A stretch of DNA of 31,745 nucleotides from the NCBI GenBank assembly GCA_035294855.1, contig DATGKD010000117.1, positions 1 through 31,745 of the forward strand. The letters run 5' to 3'. The position numbers and the translations under genes were made by a program. This stretch comes from DATGKD01 sp035294855 (GTDB lineage: Bacteria > Actinomycetota > Acidimicrobiia > Acidimicrobiales > UBA8190). Under the pieces are notes generated by a model that saw only the letters and a list, made by a program, of their open reading frames with translations, had not been told where the DNA came from and did not search any database. Positions 23,848-30,267 of the stretch are shown one piece after another. How positions within the stretch are numbered: position 1 is the first letter of the stretch; the number at the start of each line of letters is the position of its first letter.

Positions 23848-24294
23848 GCGGTACACCACCTGCGCGACGCAGCTCGGCTTCTGTGAGCCCTCCGACTCGA
23901 TCGTCACGTCCAGCTCCACCTGTGCGCCGCCGTCCGCCACGGGCTCGACGGAGGCCACCGCGGCGCCCAGGCGCACCTTCGACCCCACCTTGACCGGTGA
24001 GGGGAAGCGCACCTTGTTGCATCCGTAGTTGACCCCGAAACGGAAGTCCTCCACGCGCAGTACCTCGTGCAGGATCGCCGGGATGATCGACAGTGTGAGG
24101 TAGCCGTGAGCGATCGTTCCTCCGAACGGACCGGACGCGGCACGATCGGCGTCCACGTGGATCCACTGGTGGTCGCCGGTGGCGTCGGCGAAGCGGTTGA
24201 CCTGGTCCTGCTCGATGGCGTGCCAGTCGGAGTACCCGAGGTGGGTGCCCGCCAACGCCTCGAACTCAGCGATGCCATGCACGACGGTCGTCAT
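23836..24294 (-). CDS. MaoC-family (R)-specific enoyl-CoA hydratase / dehydratase
   Basis: A 152-residue hot-dog-fold protein. The hydratase-2 motif is present: FADATGDHQWIHVD with the predicted catalytic pair D41 and H46, followed by GPFGGTIAHGYLTLSIIP. It resembles the Mycobacterium Rv0130-type enoyl-CoA hydratase with VNYGCNKVRFPSPVKVGSKVR. The expected reaction is hydration of 2-trans-enoyl-CoA to (R)-3-hydroxyacyl-CoA. ATG 24294 is supported by TAACCT 7 nt upstream. It converges with the acyl-CoA dehydrogenase across 64 bp and is preceded on its strand by a small membrane-protein gene 30 nt upstream. The C-terminal YRYYW and stop are duplicated downstream. Confidence 0.92.
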   Translation of the reverse strand: MTTVVHGIAEFEALAGTHLGYSDWHAIEQDQVNRFADATGDHQWIHVDADRAASGPFGGTIAHGYLTLSIIPAILHEVLRVEDFRFGVNYGCNKVRFPSPVKVGSKVRLGAAVASVEPVADGGAQVELDVTIESEGSQKPSCVAQVVYRYYW

Positions 24295-24301
24295 GGCGCC
24301 G

Positions 24302-24307
24302 AGGTTA
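24302..24307 (-). promoter_or_regulatory. Probable -10 element TAACCT for the MaoC-type gene
   Basis: On the minus strand TAACCT (24307 to 24302) ends 7 nt before ATG 24294. It lies in the 30-bp gap after the upstream membrane-protein gene, so this gene can be transcribed separately. Confidence 0.5.
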
Positions 24308-24324
24308 TCCCCGGGTGCGACCCG

Positions 24325-24669
24325 TCAGTGGAACCAGATTCGCTGGTACTCGCGGCTCTGGGGATGGAGGAACAACGCGAGGAGGACAATCATGAACAGC
24401 AGGTTGATGGCGACCCCGTAGAGCCCGCTCGCCACCTCGTAGAGTTCGAGGAACACGATCAGCCCGGCGGCGACGACGCCCAGCCAGTATCCCCACCGCC
24501 GCTCGTTGGCGACCCCGTAGCCGGCGGCGCCCAACGCCAGGGCGACCACGAGGAGCGGGGCGTAGAGAAGGAACAACAGGCCGAGCACGGCATTCAGGTA
24601 GCAGAGCATCACCGCGCCCTGCAGGGTCTGCGGCTGCGAGGGGTCGAAGAACCGCCGGACCTCCGCCAC
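24325..24669 (-). CDS. Small integral membrane protein of unknown function
   Basis: A 114-residue protein with four predicted membrane segments: about 20-36 (MLCYLNAVLGLLFLLY), 38-54 (PLLVVALALGAAGYGVA), 60-80 (WGYWLGVVAAGLIVFLELYEV) and 84-103 (LYGVAINLLFMIVLLALFL). It begins MAEVRRFFDPSQPQTLQGAV and ends HPQSREYQRIWFH, a pattern I remember from unnamed actinobacterial membrane proteins but cannot assign. The GTG at 24669 has AAGAAT 6 nt upstream, a weaker form of the TANNNT pattern. It is divergent from the VIT-type transporter across 62 bp. No catalytic or binding motif is visible. Confidence 0.72.
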   Translation of the reverse strand: MAEVRRFFDPSQPQTLQGAVMLCYLNAVLGLLFLLYAPLLVVALALGAAGYGVANERRWGYWLGVVAAGLIVFLELYEVASGLYGVAINLLFMIVLLALFLHPQSREYQRIWFH

Positions 24670-24718
24670 CGGGCCATTCTTGCAGGTCGGCGGGGCCGCC
24701 CGGCAGCATCTCTCTCGG

Positions 24719-24724
24719 TAGTGT
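24719..24724 (+). promoter_or_regulatory. Probable -10 element TAGTGT for the VIT-type transporter
   Basis: TAGTGT ends 7 nt before GTG 24732 and overlaps the alternative GTG at 24723. If it is the -10, translation must begin at 24732 or later rather than 24723. Confidence 0.48.
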
Positions 24725-24731
24725 GAGTCAG

Positions 24732-25538
24732 GTGAACGCCACCCGCGAACTGCCGTTCAGGGGCCCGGGGCGTGGTCGGCTCGGCCGGCGCGCGTCCTCG
24801 TCGCACCCGTCGCGCCGTTCCGTCGGCGACGTCCAGATGGGTGACCACCATCACCGCGACCTGAAGGGCGGCGGGGCGCGGGCTGCGGTGTTCGGTGTGA
24901 GCGACGGCCTGGTCTCCAACGTCTGCCTTGTCCTCGGTTTCGCCGGTGCGAACCCGGGGCCGACGGTCGTTCGCCTGGCGGGCATCGCCGGGTTGATCGC
25001 GGGTGCTTTTTCCATGGCTGCCGGGGAGTTCGTCTCGATGCAGGCGCAGCGGGAGATGTTTCAGCGCGAGCTCGCCATGGAGCGCCGCGAGATCTCGCAG
25101 CGACCCGAAGGCGAGCGCCGTGAGCTCGTTCGGATCTACGAGAACCGGGGCGTGGAGCCCGACGTGGCTCACACGCTGGCCACCGAGATGATGCGCACCC
25201 CGGAGCTCGCGTTGGAGACCCACGCGCGCGAGGAGCTCGGCATCGACCCCGGGTCGCTCGGGAACCCGATCCAGGCCGCTCTCTCCTCCTTTTCGACGTT
25301 CGCACTCGGTGCGCTCATCCCGCTCATTCCCTGGCTCATCACCCGCGGGGGAGCAGCCACCGTGGCGTCGATCGCGGCGGGTGCCGTCGCCGCACTGGTG
25401 GTCGGCTCGGCCGTCGCGCTCTTCACCAACCGGTCGCGCTGGCGCTCTGCTGTCCGCCAGCTCGCCATCCTGGCAACCGTGGCGGCGATAACGTACGGCA
25501 TCGGCGCCGCGGTGGGGGTCTCGGGCGTCCACGGCTGA
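24732..25538 (+). CDS. VIT1/CCC1 family iron/manganese transporter
   Basis: A 268-residue member of the vacuolar iron transporter family, exporting or sequestering Fe(II)/Mn(II). After a poorly conserved N-terminus, the VIT core starts RAAVFGVSDGLVSNVCLVLGFAGA. TM2 (LIAGAFSMAAGEFVSMQAQREM) leads into the charged Glu/Met/Arg-rich metal-binding helical insert (about 95-180), and then three membrane segments follow (ALGALIPLIPWLI, AAGAVAALVVGSAVALF, LAILATVAAITYGIGAAVGV). GTG 24732 is chosen from TAGTGT 7 nt upstream. ATG 24837 (MGDHHHRDLKGG) would fit the conserved domain more closely and is a serious alternative. The His-rich HHHR there may be a metal ligand. Confidence 0.88.
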   Translation: MNATRELPFRGPGRGRLGRRASSSHPSRRSVGDVQMGDHHHRDLKGGGARAAVFGVSDGLVSNVCLVLGFAGANPGPTVVRLAGIAGLIAGAFSMAAGEFVSMQAQREMFQRELAMERREISQRPEGERRELVRIYENRGVEPDVAHTLATEMMRTPELALETHAREELGIDPGSLGNPIQAALSSFSTFALGALIPLIPWLITRGGAATVASIAAGAVAALVVGSAVALFTNRSRWRSAVRQLAILATVAAITYGIGAAVGVSGVHG

Positions 25539-25557
25539 GCGCGTGGTGGGTACGTCC

Positions 25558-25599
25558 GCCGACGCCGAGGCCGACGCCGACGCCGACGCCGAGGCGACG
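25558..25599. repeat. GCCGAC/GCCGAG hexamer run between convergent genes
   Basis: Seven near-identical hexamers (GCCGAC or GCCGAG, the last degenerate) lie between the VIT-type and mshD stops. On the minus strand they continue the mshD frame past its stop as an Ala-Ser run. No terminator hairpin is seen in this gap. Confidence 0.75.
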
Positions 25600-25607
25600 C
25601 CCCCTGC

Positions 25608-26528
25608 TCAGGTCTCGGCGTCGAGCCTGACGTCGCCGGTGTAGGCCCGATCGGTGTGGTCGACGTCGAAGCCGAGCGCGCGGTAGAGCGCCACCGCGGC
25701 GGTGTTGGCGGCGTCCACGTACAGCATCCCGATCGTGAGGCCCCTGCTCGACAGGTAGTCCAGGCCTGCGAGGACCAGGGCACGACCGAGCCCCAGGCCT
25801 TGGAAGTCGGGGTCGACCGAGATCACGTAGATCTCGCCGAGGGGTGGGCTCGTGCCGTGATGGATCTTGGTCCAGCACGACGCCGCCAGTCGGCCGTCAC
25901 GTTCGTGGAGGAGGAAGCCGCTCGGGTCGAACCAGGCCTCGGATTCCCGCTCGAGGATCGTGTCGAGCGTCCACCCTCCCTGTTCGGGGTGGGAGGCGAA
26001 CGCACGGTTGTTCACTTCGAGCCACGCCGCCTCGTCGACCCCGGGTTCGAACGCGCGCGTCGGCACCCGGGGGTGGTCGTCGTCCGTGGGGAGCGCCCGG
26101 CGCATCTGATCGAGGTCGCGGCCGCGTTCCAGCCCGCACCTGGCCGCCATGGCGTCGGTGTACTCGGTGGGCTTCGGTACCCAGAGATGGACGTGGCCGC
26201 CACCCTGGCGCCGCACCTCGGCGAGGGCGGTGGACAACAAGTCGGGCCCGACGGTGCCCCCCTGCACCCGGTGGTCGGGCCGGACGACCACCTCGACGCC
26301 CCAGGTGTCGTGACCGCGGCTCAGCTGCGCGTAGCCGACGAGCGGACCGCCGGCTCGCTCGCGTGCCACGAAGCCCGCGAAACCCTTGCGACCCCCGTGG
26401 ACGAGGTCGAGCCACTTGTGCTCACCGAGCGGCGCGTGCCCGTCGGTGACCGAAACGTCGTGCAACAGCTGGGAAACCTCGGCGATGTCGGTCTCGCCCA
26501 TCCGCCGCTTGACCTCGACCGGGTGCAC
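25608..26528 (-). CDS. mshD: Mycothiol synthase
   Basis: The last step of mycothiol synthesis: acetylation of Cys-GlcN-Ins with acetyl-CoA. 306 residues in two GNAT domains. The N-terminal half (about 8-145) is the degenerate domain, with VVVRPDHRVQGGTVGPDLLSTAL and DAMAARCGLERGRDLDQMRR. The C-terminal half has the active GNAT core: FASHPEQGGWT, IYVISVDPDFQGLGLGRALVLAGLDYLSSRG (acetyl-CoA binding RGxG variant) and LYVDAANTAAVALYRALGF. FASHPEQGGWT is typical of MshD. GTG 26528 is fixed by TAGCCT 7 nt upstream. It is divergent from nth across a 62-bp control region; both serve oxidative stress survival. Confidence 0.95.
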   Translation of the reverse strand: MHPVEVKRRMGETDIAEVSQLLHDVSVTDGHAPLGEHKWLDLVHGGRKGFAGFVARERAGGPLVGYAQLSRGHDTWGVEVVVRPDHRVQGGTVGPDLLSTALAEVRRQGGGHVHLWVPKPTEYTDAMAARCGLERGRDLDQMRRALPTDDDHPRVPTRAFEPGVDEAAWLEVNNRAFASHPEQGGWTLDTILERESEAWFDPSGFLLHERDGRLAASCWTKIHHGTSPPLGEIYVISVDPDFQGLGLGRALVLAGLDYLSSRGLTIGMLYVDAANTAAVALYRALGFDVDHTDRAYTGDVRLDAET

Positions 26529-26535
26529 CGAGGTG

Positions 26536-26541
26536 AGGCTA
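26536..26541 (-). promoter_or_regulatory. Probable -10 element TAGCCT for mshD
   Basis: On the minus strand TAGCCT (26541 to 26536) ends 7 nt before GTG 26528. The same hexamer appears in the opposite sense for nth 34 bp away. Confidence 0.55.
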
Positions 26542-26574
26542 ACCGCAGCCAGCTTCCCGCCGTCGGGCGGTCGG

Positions 26575-26580
26575 TAGCCT
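26575..26580 (+). promoter_or_regulatory. Probable -10 element TAGCCT for nth
   Basis: TAGCCT ends 10 nt before ATG 26591; no SD is visible in CATCACCGCC. It mirrors the mshD element in the shared 62-bp region. Confidence 0.5.
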
Positions 26581-26590
26581 CATCACCGCC

Positions 26591-27280
26591 ATGTCGCCCC
26601 CGCGTTCTCTGAAAGGCCGCGCCCGCGAAGTCGTGGCGCGGCTCGCGAACGACTATCCCGGTTCCGCGAAGCAGCTGTGCGCGCTGAAGCACGACGGCCC
26701 CTTCCAGCTGCTCGTCGCCACCATCCTGTCGGCGCAGACCACTGACGAGCGGGTCAACATGGTGACGCCGGCGTTGTTCGAGGCCTACCCCACGCCACGG
26801 GCGCTCGCCGAGGCATCGCCCGACGCGCTCGAGGAACGCATCCGTTCCACCGGCTTCTTCCGCTCCAAGGCCAAGAGCCTCACGGGGATGGCCCAGGGGC
26901 TGGTGGAACGGTTCGACGGCCAGGTGCCCTCCGCCATCGAGGACCTCGTCACGCTCCCCGGGGTGGGACGCAAGACCGCCAACGTCGTGCGCAGCGTCGA
27001 CTTCGGCCTTCCCGGCCTGCCGGTCGACACGCACGTGGGCCGCCTCGCCCGCCGGCTCGGCCTGACGGCGCAAACGGATCCCGACAAGGTCGAGGCGGAG
27101 CTCAACGCGCTCGTACCGGAGGACGAGCGGGGCGCCCTGAGCCTGCGACTCATTCTCCACGGCCGGCGCGTGTGCAAAGCGCGCCTCCCATTGTGCGACG
27201 AGTGCCTCCTCGCGGACATCTGTCCCTCCGCCGGCCTCGCCATCCCACCACGACGCCCGGAGCGTCGAACCGCGCGGTGA
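26591..27280 (+). CDS. nth: Endonuclease III (DNA glycosylase/AP lyase)
   Basis: Base-excision repair of oxidised pyrimidines; 229 residues. The HhH motif LPGVGRKTANVV contains the catalytic lysine K128, and the catalytic aspartate is D146 (PVDTHVGRLARRLG). The iron-sulfur loop is intact: C195, C202, C205 and C211 in the C-x6-C-x2-C-x5-C spacing. ILSAQTTDERVN is the conserved N-terminal helix. ATG 26591 gives the normal length; the basic C-terminal tail (PPRRPERRTAR) is short. TAGCCT 10 nt upstream suggests an almost leaderless mRNA. Followed by a 222-bp gene-free stretch and then a strong hairpin at 27503-27534. Confidence 0.97.
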   Translation: MSPPRSLKGRAREVVARLANDYPGSAKQLCALKHDGPFQLLVATILSAQTTDERVNMVTPALFEAYPTPRALAEASPDALEERIRSTGFFRSKAKSLTGMAQGLVERFDGQVPSAIEDLVTLPGVGRKTANVVRSVDFGLPGLPVDTHVGRLARRLGLTAQTDPDKVEAELNALVPEDERGALSLRLILHGRRVCKARLPLCDECLLADICPSAGLAIPPRRPERRTAR

Positions 27281-27502
27281 CGGCGGCCGGCCGGCGTGGT
27301 CGGCACCGCGACTGGACGGGGTCAGAGTGGCAGGAGTGGTGGTGGCCACCGCACCGGCCGGACGGGGGGCGGAGTTGGGCCGAAGTTTTGGCCGCGCGCG
27401 TGGAAGACACCGCTCGGCCATGGTGTTGTAGGCGGTGAGGAACCGGTTCCCGCCACCTGGTTCCCATGCGCGGGTCTGGGATCCGCCGCCCGGCCCGCTG
27501 CT
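27281..27502. other. 222-bp stretch without a recognisable gene
   Basis: No credible ORF, tRNA or known RNA fold is seen. It contains a perfect 12-bp palindrome GGAACCGGTTCC (27439-27450), with a further GGTTCCC at 27459-27465. The stretch ends just before the strong hairpin. A small RNA or a long nth 3' UTR is possible but not supported by a promoter I can see. Confidence 0.5.
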
Positions 27503-27534
27503 GACGACGGCGCCCGGTTTCGGGCGCCGTCGTC
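27503..27534. terminator. Strong hairpin between nth and the small coiled-coil gene
   Basis: Perfect 14-bp stem GACGACGGCGCCCG (27503-27516) and CGGGCGCCGTCGTC (27521-27534) with loop GTTT. There is no T-tract on the plus strand. It lies 14 nt beyond the stop of the minus-strand small gene, so it most likely terminates that gene and, bidirectionally, nth readthrough. Confidence 0.75.
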
Positions 27535-27548
27535 GCGTTCACGCCTCG

Positions 27549-27749
27549 TCAGGTCGAGCGGCGTGGCGGGGACACGAGGCGCGCCAACCGTCGGCCGGCG
27601 CCGGTCAGGGCGCGTTCGACGGCGAACAGCTCGGCAGCGGTGTCGTCGTCCTGGCCGGCGCGCGCTCGGTCCGCGAGCGAAGAGACGCGCTCGCGCAATT
27701 CTTCGAGTGCCGTCGCGAGCGACGACAGCTCTGGCCGGACAGCGGACAC
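27549..27749 (-). CDS. Small coiled-coil protein of unknown function
   Basis: A 66-residue protein with a continuous amphipathic helix pattern: PELSSLATALEELRERVSSLADRARAG, an acidic break QDDDTAAE, then LFAVERALTGAGRRLARLVSPP. Leu/Ala heptads and alternating Glu/Arg suggest a coiled coil or helical hairpin. Actinobacteria often encode a protein of about this size; I recognise the pattern but no function. Reality is supported by the strong terminator hairpin just past its stop and by its placement opposite hisD. The GTG at 27749 is bounded by an in-frame stop 4 nt upstream (27753-27755). CATCAT, 8 nt before it, is a weak -10 match. No cysteine, so no metal site. Confidence 0.65.
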   Translation of the reverse strand: MSAVRPELSSLATALEELRERVSSLADRARAGQDDDTAAELFAVERALTGAGRRLARLVSPPRRST

Positions 27750-27754
27750 CGCTC

Positions 27755-27774
27755 ACCATGATGGTGCACGTGCC
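27755..27774. promoter_or_regulatory. Inverted repeats in the divergent hisD / small-gene region
   Basis: CACCAT-G-ATGGTG (27755-27767) is an interrupted palindrome, overlapping the 8-bp palindrome GCACGTGC at 27766-27773. Together they lie between the start of the small minus-strand gene (27749) and the hisD -10 (27820). They could be an operator, but no known regulator is assigned. Confidence 0.3.
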
Positions 27775-27819
27775 GGCGCGGCATCATGCCCGCCCCCCGG
27801 GGTCGGCAAAAGCCCCAGG

Positions 27820-27825
27820 TACCAT
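27820..27825 (+). promoter_or_regulatory. Probable -10 element TACCAT for hisD
   Basis: TACCAT ends 9 nt before GTG 27835. It supports this start rather than the many upstream in-frame GTG/ATG codons, which would lie upstream of the promoter. Confidence 0.5.
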
Positions 27826-27834
27826 CGGGACCTC

Positions 27835-29163
27835 GTGTCTCTCCACCGGCTCGACCTGCGCGGCACTTCTGCGGCCTCGATGGCGGCAGCGTTGCCGCGT
27901 CCGCCCGAGGGCGCCGCGTTCCCCACCGATGCGGTGCGCGAGGTCATAGGTCGCGTCCGGCGGGAGGGCGACGCCGCCGTCCGGGCCCTGACCGCGCGCT
28001 TCGACGGGGTCGAGGTCGCCGACCTTCGTGTCGGGGACGACGAGCTCAGGCACGCCGCCCAGGCGGTCGACGTCGAGCTCACGCAGGCGCTCGAGCTCGC
28101 CTATCGGCGGATCCTCGCCTACCACGTCGACGATGCGCACACGCCGGGCGGGGACTACGAGTCCGACGGCGTGCTCGTCCGACGCGTCGTCCGGCCGGTG
28201 GGTCGGGCCGGGATCTACGCCCCCGGTGGCCGGGCCCGCTACCCGTCCACCGTGCTCATGTGCGCGGCCCCTGCCCGGGTGGCGGGGGTGGAGGAGCTCG
28301 TCCTGTGCGTCCCGCCCGGGCCGAGCGGGAGCGTGGCGCCCGAGACCCTGGCCGCGGCGGTGATCGCCGGCATCGACGAGGTGTACCGGGTGGGCGGCGC
28401 CCAAGCGATCGCCGCCATGGCGTACGGGACCGAGAGCATTCGGCCCGTGGACGTCATCGTGGGCCCGGGCAACCGCTACGTCACCGAGGCCAAGCGCCAG
28501 GTGGCGGGGACGGTCGGGGTGCCCGCCGGCTTGGCCGGGCCTTCCGAGGTCGTGGTCGTGGCCGACGAGACCACCCCGGCGGCGTGGGCGGCGATCGACG
28601 TGGTCGTCCAGGCCGAGCACGGGCCCGACGGGCTGGCGTGGCTCGTGACGTGGGCGCCGGAGACCGCGGACGCCGTGACCGCCGAGGTGGACCGTCTGGT
28701 GGCGGCGTCGCCCCGACGCGCCGACCTCGAGCAGACCCTTGCCAGCGGTGGGTACTGCGTTGTCGTCGACGGCCCTGCCGAGGCGCTCGCCGTCTCCAAT
28801 GCCGTGGCCCCCGAGCACCTCGAGCTGCTCGTCGACGGCGCCGAGGCGCTCCTGCCGCTCGTGCGCAGCGCCGGCGCGGTATTCCTGGGCCCGTACTCAC
28901 CGGCGAGCGTGGGCGACTACATCGCCGGTCCCAACCACGTGCTGCCCACGGCGCGCACGGCGCGTTTCGCCTCGGCACTGCGTGTCGACGACTTCCGCAC
29001 CCACATCCACGCGATCTCGGTCGACGAAGCGTCGCTCGCCCGGTTGGCGCCGCACGTCGCCACGCTCGCACGCGCGGAAGGCCTGCCCGCCCACGCCGCT
29101 TCGGTCACGGCCCGCGCACGCGTCCGAGACGAGGAGCCCAGGAGCGCGGCGGGACCGTCGTGA
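27835..29163 (+). CDS. hisD: Histidinol dehydrogenase
   Basis: Zinc- and NAD-dependent four-electron oxidation of L-histidinol to histidine, the last two steps of the pathway; 442 residues. Visible: GRAGIYAPGGRARYPSTVLM, GGAQAIAAMAYGTESI, VGPGNRYVTEAKRQVAGTVG, and AGPSEVVVVADE. Catalytic and zinc residues are all present: Q259 and H262 (QAEHGPDG), E327/H328 (APEHLEL), D361 (VGDYIAGPNHVLPT) and H420 (PAHAASV), nearly identical in position to the E. coli enzyme. GTG 27835 (MSLHRLDLRG) is supported by TACCAT 9 nt upstream. The stop overlaps the hisC start by one base (TGATG). Confidence 0.97.
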   Translation: MSLHRLDLRGTSAASMAAALPRPPEGAAFPTDAVREVIGRVRREGDAAVRALTARFDGVEVADLRVGDDELRHAAQAVDVELTQALELAYRRILAYHVDDAHTPGGDYESDGVLVRRVVRPVGRAGIYAPGGRARYPSTVLMCAAPARVAGVEELVLCVPPGPSGSVAPETLAAAVIAGIDEVYRVGGAQAIAAMAYGTESIRPVDVIVGPGNRYVTEAKRQVAGTVGVPAGLAGPSEVVVVADETTPAAWAAIDVVVQAEHGPDGLAWLVTWAPETADAVTAEVDRLVAASPRRADLEQTLASGGYCVVVDGPAEALAVSNAVAPEHLELLVDGAEALLPLVRSAGAVFLGPYSPASVGDYIAGPNHVLPTARTARFASALRVDDFRTHIHAISVDEASLARLAPHVATLARAEGLPAHAASVTARARVRDEEPRSAAGPS

Positions 29164-30257
29164 TGGCCGGCCCTGTGCCCGTCCGCCCCGATCTCGCCGA
29201 GCTGGCCGGGTACCACTCACCCCAGGTCGACGTGGAAGTGCGGCTCAACACGAACGAGTCGCCGCTCGCTCCGCCCGAGGCATGGCTCGACGAGCTGCGC
29301 GCCGAGCTCGGGAGGGTCGCGTTCAACCGCTACCCGGACCGCGAGGCACGCGACCTGCGCGTCGCCCTCGGGAGGTTCCACGGCCTCGACGCCGCACAGG
29401 TCTTTTGTGCCAACGGATCGAACGAAGCGTTGCAGTGCCTGCTGCTCGCCTACGGCGGACGCGACCGGACGGTTGCGGTGTTCGAGCCGACCTACGCCCT
29501 GCACAGCCACATCGCCTCGTTGACGGCGACGACCGTGGCGTCGGCGTGGCGCGCCCCCGACTACAGCCTCGACCTCGACGCGGTCGACCGCGTGCTCGAG
29601 GAGGCGCAGCCCGTCATCACGTTCTTGTGCTCGCCGAACAATCCGACCGGACGAGCCGAGCCCCCCGAGGTGCTCCGCCACGTCCTCGAGCGCGCTCCCG
29701 GGCTCGTCGTGGTCGACGAGGCCTACGGGCAGTTCGCGCCGACGACCGCGTTGGACATGCTGCACGGCGACGCCTCTTCGGCCGAGCGCCTCGTGGTGGT
29801 GCGCACGTTCTCCAAGACGTGGTCCATGGCCGCGTGCCGTTTGGGGTACCTGATGGCCGACCCCGCGGTGGTCGGGGCGTGCGAATCGGTGACCCTGCCG
29901 TACCACCTCGACGCCGTGACGCAGGTGGCGGGGCGCTTGGCCCTCGCCCACGTGCCGGAGATGGAGCAGCGTGTCGCCCTCATCACCGAAGAGCGCGGTC
30001 GGATCGCCGCGGGCCTGGCCGACCTCGCCATCGAGGCGTGGCCGTCCGACGCCAACTTCATCCTGTTCCGGCCGCTGCGGCGCGGGGCGAAACGGGTCTG
30101 GCAGGACCTGCTCGACGCGTCGATCCTGGTCCGGGACTGCTCCACCTGGCCGGGCCTGGACGACTGCCTGCGGGTGACGGTGGGCACGCCCGCCGAGAAC
30201 GACCGCTTCCTCGAGGCGCTGCGCGCCAGCTTGGCGGACGCCGAGCGACGCCGATGA
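29163..30257 (+). CDS. hisC: Histidinol-phosphate aminotransferase
   Basis: PLP enzyme converting imidazole-acetol phosphate and glutamate to histidinol phosphate; 364 residues. Motifs: VRLNTNESPLAPP, FCANGSNEALQCLL, FLCSPNNPTGR, VVDEAYGQFA and RTFSKTWSMAACRLGYL with the Schiff-base lysine K218. The C-terminal DANFILFRP and LRVTVGTPAENDRFLEALR blocks are complete. ATG 29163 overlaps the hisD stop by one base; GTG 29160 directly before it is an equally possible start. Translation is coupled to hisD. In the usual actinobacterial order hisB would follow directly, but here an inverted glycosidase gene intervenes. Confidence 0.97.
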   Translation: MAGPVPVRPDLAELAGYHSPQVDVEVRLNTNESPLAPPEAWLDELRAELGRVAFNRYPDREARDLRVALGRFHGLDAAQVFCANGSNEALQCLLLAYGGRDRTVAVFEPTYALHSHIASLTATTVASAWRAPDYSLDLDAVDRVLEEAQPVITFLCSPNNPTGRAEPPEVLRHVLERAPGLVVVDEAYGQFAPTTALDMLHGDASSAERLVVVRTFSKTWSMAACRLGYLMADPAVVGACESVTLPYHLDAVTQVAGRLALAHVPEMEQRVALITEERGRIAAGLADLAIEAWPSDANFILFRPLRRGAKRVWQDLLDASILVRDCSTWPGLDDCLRVTVGTPAENDRFLEALRASLADAERRR

Positions 30258-30267
30258 GCGGGGGTGA

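Noticed and set aside
27439..27475. tRNA-like GGTTC segments
   Set aside because: No cloverleaf can be drawn; there is no acceptor stem pairing or anticodon arm, and the GGTTCC repeats form a palindrome instead.
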